From positions 33,902 through 97,901 of IMG/VR virus record IMGVR_UViG_3300034407_003683: DNA of 64,000 nucleotides. One strand, 5' to 3'. Numbering within the stretch: the stretch's first letter is position 1; the number at the start of each line of letters is the position of its first letter. Positions 60,560 to 64,000 of this stretch are shown in pieces. Below the pieces are notes generated by a model that was given only the letters and a program-made list of their open reading frames with translations, was not told the origin of the DNA and searched no databases. A program made the position numbers and the translations under genes. This DNA comes from a virus.

Positions 60560-61771
60560 TTAACCTGCTTCATAGATGTATGCTGCACCAGCAGCAGATA
60601 ATGGATCACCAGCGCCCCCGTCTTCACCCCTTGCACCAACAATAGCATAAGATCCATCAGAACTTATTGATACCGATTGACCAAAAAGATCTGATGCTTG
60701 TGCATCTGATGCAGTTAGTTTTTTAACTTCTGTCCAAGTGGAACCTGATCTAGTAAAGATGTATGCTGCACCAGCATTACTAAATGGATCACCAGATCCA
60801 CCATCTTCGAACAATGCACTAACAATAGCTATTGTTGCATCAGAATTTATTGATACGTCATAACCAAAATAATCTGATGCTTGTAAATCTGATGATACTA
60901 TCTTTTGTTGCTGCGACCAAGAGGATCCAGATCGTGTAAAGATATATGCCGCGCCTGATCGATATAATGGATCACCTTCACCATATGCGGCAACAATAGC
61001 ATATGTGCCATCAGAATTTATTGATACGTTTAAACCAAAATAATCACTTGCTTGTGCATCTGATGAAACTAATTTAGCTTGTTGTGTCCAAGTAGAACCC
61101 GATCTTGTAAAGACATAAGCAGCACCAGCATCAGTTAATGGATCACCTGCTCCACCATCTTCTTGACGAGCACCAACAATAGCATAAGTAGCATCAGAAT
61201 TTATGGATACTGAATAACCAAAAAAATCTGATGCTTGTGCATCTGATGCAGTTATTTTTGCCTGTTGTGTCCAAGTAGACCCGGATCTTGTAAAGACATA
61301 AGCAGCACCAGCATTAGATCCACCTGTGTCTTCATATTCTGCGCCGCAGATTGCATAAGTAGCATCAGAATTGATTGAGACTGAAAATCCAAAATAATCA
61401 CCTTCTTGTATATCAGATGATACTATTTTTTGTTGCTGTGTCCAAGTGGATCCTGATCGTGTAAAGATATACGCTGCACCTGCATCAGTTCCACCTGTGT
61501 CTTCACCATATGCCCCAACAATAGCATAAGTAGCATCAGAATTTATGGATACTGAATAACCAAAATAATCATCCGCTTGTGCATCTGATGCAGTTATTTT
61601 TTGTTGCTGTGACCAAGTTGATCCAGATCTTGTAAAGATGTACGCTGCACCAGCATTAGATCCACCTGTGTCTTCATATCGTGCACCAACAATAGCGTAA
61701 TTTCCATCGGCACTTATTGCTACTTGCCATGCAAACCAATCATCCGCTTGTGCATCTGATGCTCTGAGAAT
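60560..61771 (-). repeat. seven tandem ~170-bp repeats encoding propeller blades
   Basis: Direct repeats of about 155-185 bp, highly similar at DNA level in units 1-4 and 6-7. They could support recombination and blade shuffling. Confidence 0.8.
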
Positions 61772-62317
61772 ACTTTCAGTGGGTGTTGCAGACCAATCAG
61801 GACCAAATGATAAAGTAAATGTAGATAGCGCAGATGCAATACCGATACCATCAGTTGCTTGGAAGGTAATTGTGAATGATCCGATATTACCGCCAGCACT
61901 ATCTGTAAGCGGTGTGACAGTAAATACACTCGAATCCTGACTTAATGTAGCAATACCATCCATTCCACTTGGAGTTCCGGAATATGTTACCGCCTGTCCA
62001 TCGCTATCTTGCGCAACTAGAGTAATAACTGTTGGTGTTAGGTCAGTTGCTAGTGCATAAGATCCTGCAGGCCCACTCGTAAATGTCGGCGTGGAATTAA
62101 TTAAGGCAACATTGTACCAACCAGAACCATTCGAAATGTAGATTCTGTTATTGCTGGTTACAAATGCTTGGTCACCTGCTGCAAATCCTGATGTTGGTAA
62201 TAAATTTGGTGTGGCATATACAGTCAAACCTGAACCACTACCAAGTGCAACATTATCTGTATTTACTGCTTCGGTTCTACCTAGAATCTTTGCAATATCT
62301 CTATTTACACTTGCCAT
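60560..62317 (-). CDS. seven-bladed beta-propeller tail adhesin
   Basis: 585 residues. N-terminal attachment segment (about 1-70), one Ig/cadherin-like domain (about 75-172), then seven tandem FG-GAP-like repeats of 52-61 residues from about 183 to the end. Each has SDxQxxDxFGxxVSINSD, AIVGAxxED and GAAYIFTRSGSTW. Seven repeats are the number for a closed beta-propeller, a fold common in receptor binding. It is near lysis and S74 fibre genes; probably the host-recognition tip. Confidence 0.8.
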   Translation of the reverse strand: MASVNRDIAKILGRTEAVNTDNVALGSGSGLTVYATPNLLPTSGFAAGDQAFVTSNNRIYISNGSGWYNVALINSTPTFTSGPAGSYALATDLTPTVITLVAQDSDGQAVTYSGTPSGMDGIATLSQDSSVFTVTPLTDSAGGNIGSFTITFQATDGIGIASALSTFTLSFGPDWSATPTESILRASDAQADDWFAWQVAISADGNYAIVGARYEDTGGSNAGAAYIFTRSGSTWSQQQKITASDAQADDYFGYSVSINSDATYAIVGAYGEDTGGTDAGAAYIFTRSGSTWTQQQKIVSSDIQEGDYFGFSVSINSDATYAICGAEYEDTGGSNAGAAYVFTRSGSTWTQQAKITASDAQASDFFGYSVSINSDATYAIVGARQEDGGAGDPLTDAGAAYVFTRSGSTWTQQAKLVSSDAQASDYFGLNVSINSDGTYAIVAAYGEGDPLYRSGAAYIFTRSGSSWSQQQKIVSSDLQASDYFGYDVSINSDATIAIVSALFEDGGSGDPFSNAGAAYIFTRSGSTWTEVKKLTASDAQASDLFGQSVSISSDGSYAIVGARGEDGGAGDPLSAAGAAYIYEAG

Positions 62318-62496
62318 TACCCTATACCTTTATCGTTATAGTAATCTCTAAATCTTTTTAACAAAAGAGGAGTACCCTTTTTCTTACGGCGATCGTGAAT
62401 AGTTTTTGGTTTAAACCTAGGACCCTGCGCAGTTGTCTTTGGATCTGGAATTGCTGAAGTGTTTACTGTTGGTGCATCTTCTTTTATTTTACTCAT
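62317..62496 (-). CDS. small basic protein between fibre genes
   Basis: 59 residues (MSKIKEDAPTVNTSAIPDPK to RFRDYYNDKGIG). Start and stop each overlap neighbours by one base. It shares the MSKI start with the S74 fibre. Possibly a fibre-attachment peptide or chaperone; unknown. Confidence 0.65.
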   Translation of the reverse strand: MSKIKEDAPTVNTSAIPDPKTTAQGPRFKPKTIHDRRKKKGTPLLLKRFRDYYNDKGIG

Positions 62497-63875
62497 TATG
62501 CATTCTCCAGTGCTTCCACCCTTGCTTTGAGTTCTTTGATTGAATTAAGCATCACCCAGAACAATTCATCCTTATTGACAGACTTGATACCGTTGTCGCG
62601 AGTTTCAACCGAATTTGGTAATACTGCTTCAAGTTCCTGGGCCATAATACCAACAACAGTTTTTTCTGTATTGAGTCTCTCTTTTACCAAACCATCGCTA
62701 TCTGCAAGTTCAGGATGTGCTGCAGCAATTGCTGAATCAGAAAGGTAATTATATGTCTTTACATTTACTTGACCAAGAGTGTCTAACCCAAGGGTATAAT
62801 CTGTAATGTTTGTCTTGATACGCTCATCAGATGTTGTAGTCCAAGTGGAGCTGTTTGCTTCATTATATACTCCGTTAACGCCGCCGTAATAACCGCGACC
62901 TTGACCCTTACCAGTCAAATTGTAACCAACTACTACTTCATATGAAGTAGTGTTAGTAGAAGGTTCACTACTGAACCCAACCATAACGTGATACTCGCCA
63001 GTAGAATTGATACCGGCGTTTGCACCAATCATTGTGTTAGCGCCACCGCTTGTCAACGCCTGTCCGGCACCTTGGCCAACAATAACGTTATTATTTCCAG
63101 TAGTTATATTCCACCCAGCGCTGGTTCCAATACAAGTATTCCAATTGCCACTTGATATATCAAACCCAGCCTTATGACCAACTGCAGTGTTTAGTATTCC
63201 GCCGGTGGTGTTGTTTTGCATGGCTTGGTATCCAATTGCGGTATTACCGTAATTGTCTACGTTATTGCCAGCAGCATAACCTATAAAAGTGCTTGAGTGC
63301 CCGTTTGATCCATCACCAGACCAATGCCCCACGTATACAGATGAATTTGCACTGCCTGAGTTCCTAGCGGCTTCTCTTCCAATTGCAACATTTAACGATC
63401 CTGTATTACCAGACATTGTGTTTTTGCCAATTGAAATATTATCCTGTTGATTATGCGCATATGCGCCTGAACCAATTGCAATGCCATCTGATCCACCAGC
63501 TGCCGCCCCTTCACCGATTGCAATAGCGTCTGTACCTGTAGCAGATGCAGCAGTGCCTGTAGAGTTTGCTGCCCCATAATCTCCTAGACCACCACCACCA
63601 CCTGCTTCTGCAGATGTAATTGCAGTCACATGGCCGTAGGTGTCAAGTGTAATATCTTGAATAAAGTTTGATCCAGAGTTGTTGACTGAGGATTGTGATG
63701 AAGTGTCATCATGATTAACAACACCAGATGTAATTGTAATTGCATTACCACCGGTAATCAATGCCAATGCTTCGGCTGAGTCGAGAGCAGCATCTGTTGG
63801 CGCCAATGGTTGGTTTGTTGGATTCTCTGCTGCAGTTAAGCTGAGGAATTTGGTAATATCTCTAATTTTACTCAT
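62496..63875 (-). CDS. tail fibre with YadA-head-like repeats and S74 chaperone domain
   Basis: 459 residues. The middle (about 110-320) has AIG/SIG-type repeats (DAIAIGEGAA, DGIAIGSGAYA, NVAIGREAARN, NTAIGYQAMQN), as in YadA-like trimeric heads. The C-terminus is an intramolecular chaperone domain (peptidase S74): TSDERIKTNI with Ser349, VVGIMAQELEAVLP, and a terminal coiled coil (MLNSIKELKARVEALENA). The fibre should trimerise and self-cleave before Ser349. Confidence 0.85.
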   Translation of the reverse strand: MSKIRDITKFLSLTAAENPTNQPLAPTDAALDSAEALALITGGNAITITSGVVNHDDTSSQSSVNNSGSNFIQDITLDTYGHVTAITSAEAGGGGGLGDYGAANSTGTAASATGTDAIAIGEGAAAGGSDGIAIGSGAYAHNQQDNISIGKNTMSGNTGSLNVAIGREAARNSGSANSSVYVGHWSGDGSNGHSSTFIGYAAGNNVDNYGNTAIGYQAMQNNTTGGILNTAVGHKAGFDISSGNWNTCIGTSAGWNITTGNNNVIVGQGAGQALTSGGANTMIGANAGINSTGEYHVMVGFSSEPSTNTTSYEVVVGYNLTGKGQGRGYYGGVNGVYNEANSSTWTTTSDERIKTNITDYTLGLDTLGQVNVKTYNYLSDSAIAAAHPELADSDGLVKERLNTEKTVVGIMAQELEAVLPNSVETRDNGIKSVNKDELFWVMLNSIKELKARVEALENA

Positions 63876-64000
63876 TTGTAAATCTCGTTTATAGTTACAT
63901 GAATCTTCTGATTAGTTTTCATGTGAGTTGCCTCGTAAATTGGAATTCCAAAAACATCACCAACTGGATAACAATTTTCACTAATTCTTATCTGATCTTT
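63872..64000 (-). CDS. 3' end of a gene running off the window
   Basis: Last 42 codons only, ending DVFGIPIYEATHMKTNQKIH then VTINEIYK. The stop overlaps the ATG of the S74 fibre (ATGA). Too short to name; probably a structural or fibre-related protein from position. Confidence 0.6.
   Translation of the reverse strand, partial: KDQIRISENCYPVGDVFGIPIYEATHMKTNQKIHVTINEIYK

Noticed and set aside
60560-61771. CRISPR-like repeat array
   Set aside because: Units are ~170 bp, in frame and fully coding for propeller blades; there are no short repeats with unique spacers.

Overview
The window is part of the genome of a T4-superfamily contractile-tailed phage (myovirus). It is AT-rich and densely packed, with many genes overlapping by 1-8 nt. 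Recognisable T4 core genes are baseplate wedge gp6, gp8, gp25 and gp53, hub gp27 and gp5, tube-cap gp48, a gp19/gp54-type tube protein, gp26, head-completion gp4, ssDNA-binding gp32, late co-activator gp33 and RNase H. The accessory set (DUF4815 virion protein, PhoH, FmdB-like protein, DUF6433, twitch-type radical SAM protein, S74 fibre, LPP20 lipoprotein) suggests a marine relative of cyanophage/pelagiphage T4-like viruses. The host cannot be fixed from the sequence; cell-envelope genes (lipoproteins, a porin-like protein, spanins) show it is Gram-negative.

Layout. (1) 1-8.2 kb, plus strand: an overlapping nine- to ten-gene surface-glycan cassette (glycosyltransferases, SGNH hydrolase, NodU/TobZ carbamoyltransferase, a split SPASM + radical SAM pair, a methyltransferase, a second radical SAM protein) behind a strong sigma70-type promoter. 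(2) 8.2-30.9 kb, minus strand: baseplate and fibre genes from gp48 down to Asp-Ser-rich fibre proteins. (3) 30.9-35.4 kb, plus strand: gp4, tube protein, gp26 with a probable -1 frameshift extension, and a tape-measure candidate. (4) 35.4-43.1 kb, minus strand: gp32, gp33, many small genes, three tRNAs (Gly, Met, Arg). (5) 43.1-50.6 kb, minus strand: a second glycan operon of seven or eight glycosyltransferase-like genes, an FkbM methyltransferase and an SQD1-type UDP-sulfoquinovose synthase. (6) 50.6-59.7 kb, minus strand: membrane proteins, HAD phosphatase, RecB-like nuclease, PhoH, RNase H, GIY-YIG-like protein, class II ribonucleotide reductase. (7) 59.8-64 kb, minus strand: overlapping spanin pair, a seven-bladed propeller adhesin, a YadA-like/S74 fibre, and the 3' end of another gene.

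Regulation can be read directly. At least eleven promoters have TTTACA (or one mismatch), exactly 17 bp, and TATAAT/TAGAAT, usually as TGATATAAT, and many share a downstream box (CATAATCAAAAAGG-like). They precede early and middle genes. T4-type late promoters (TATAAATA) precede structural genes, including a face-to-face pair between gp48 and gp4.

The most interesting system is the pair of glycan islands: carbamoyl-, methyl-, radical SAM- and sulfoquinovose-type chemistry with ten or more glycosyltransferases, in a phage whose fibre proteins are packed with Asp-Ser dipeptides. Other points of note are the gp26 frameshift, an amidase-fold hub protein that appears to have lost its zinc ligands, a gp32 without its zinc site, and a monomeric B12-dependent ribonucleotide reductase.
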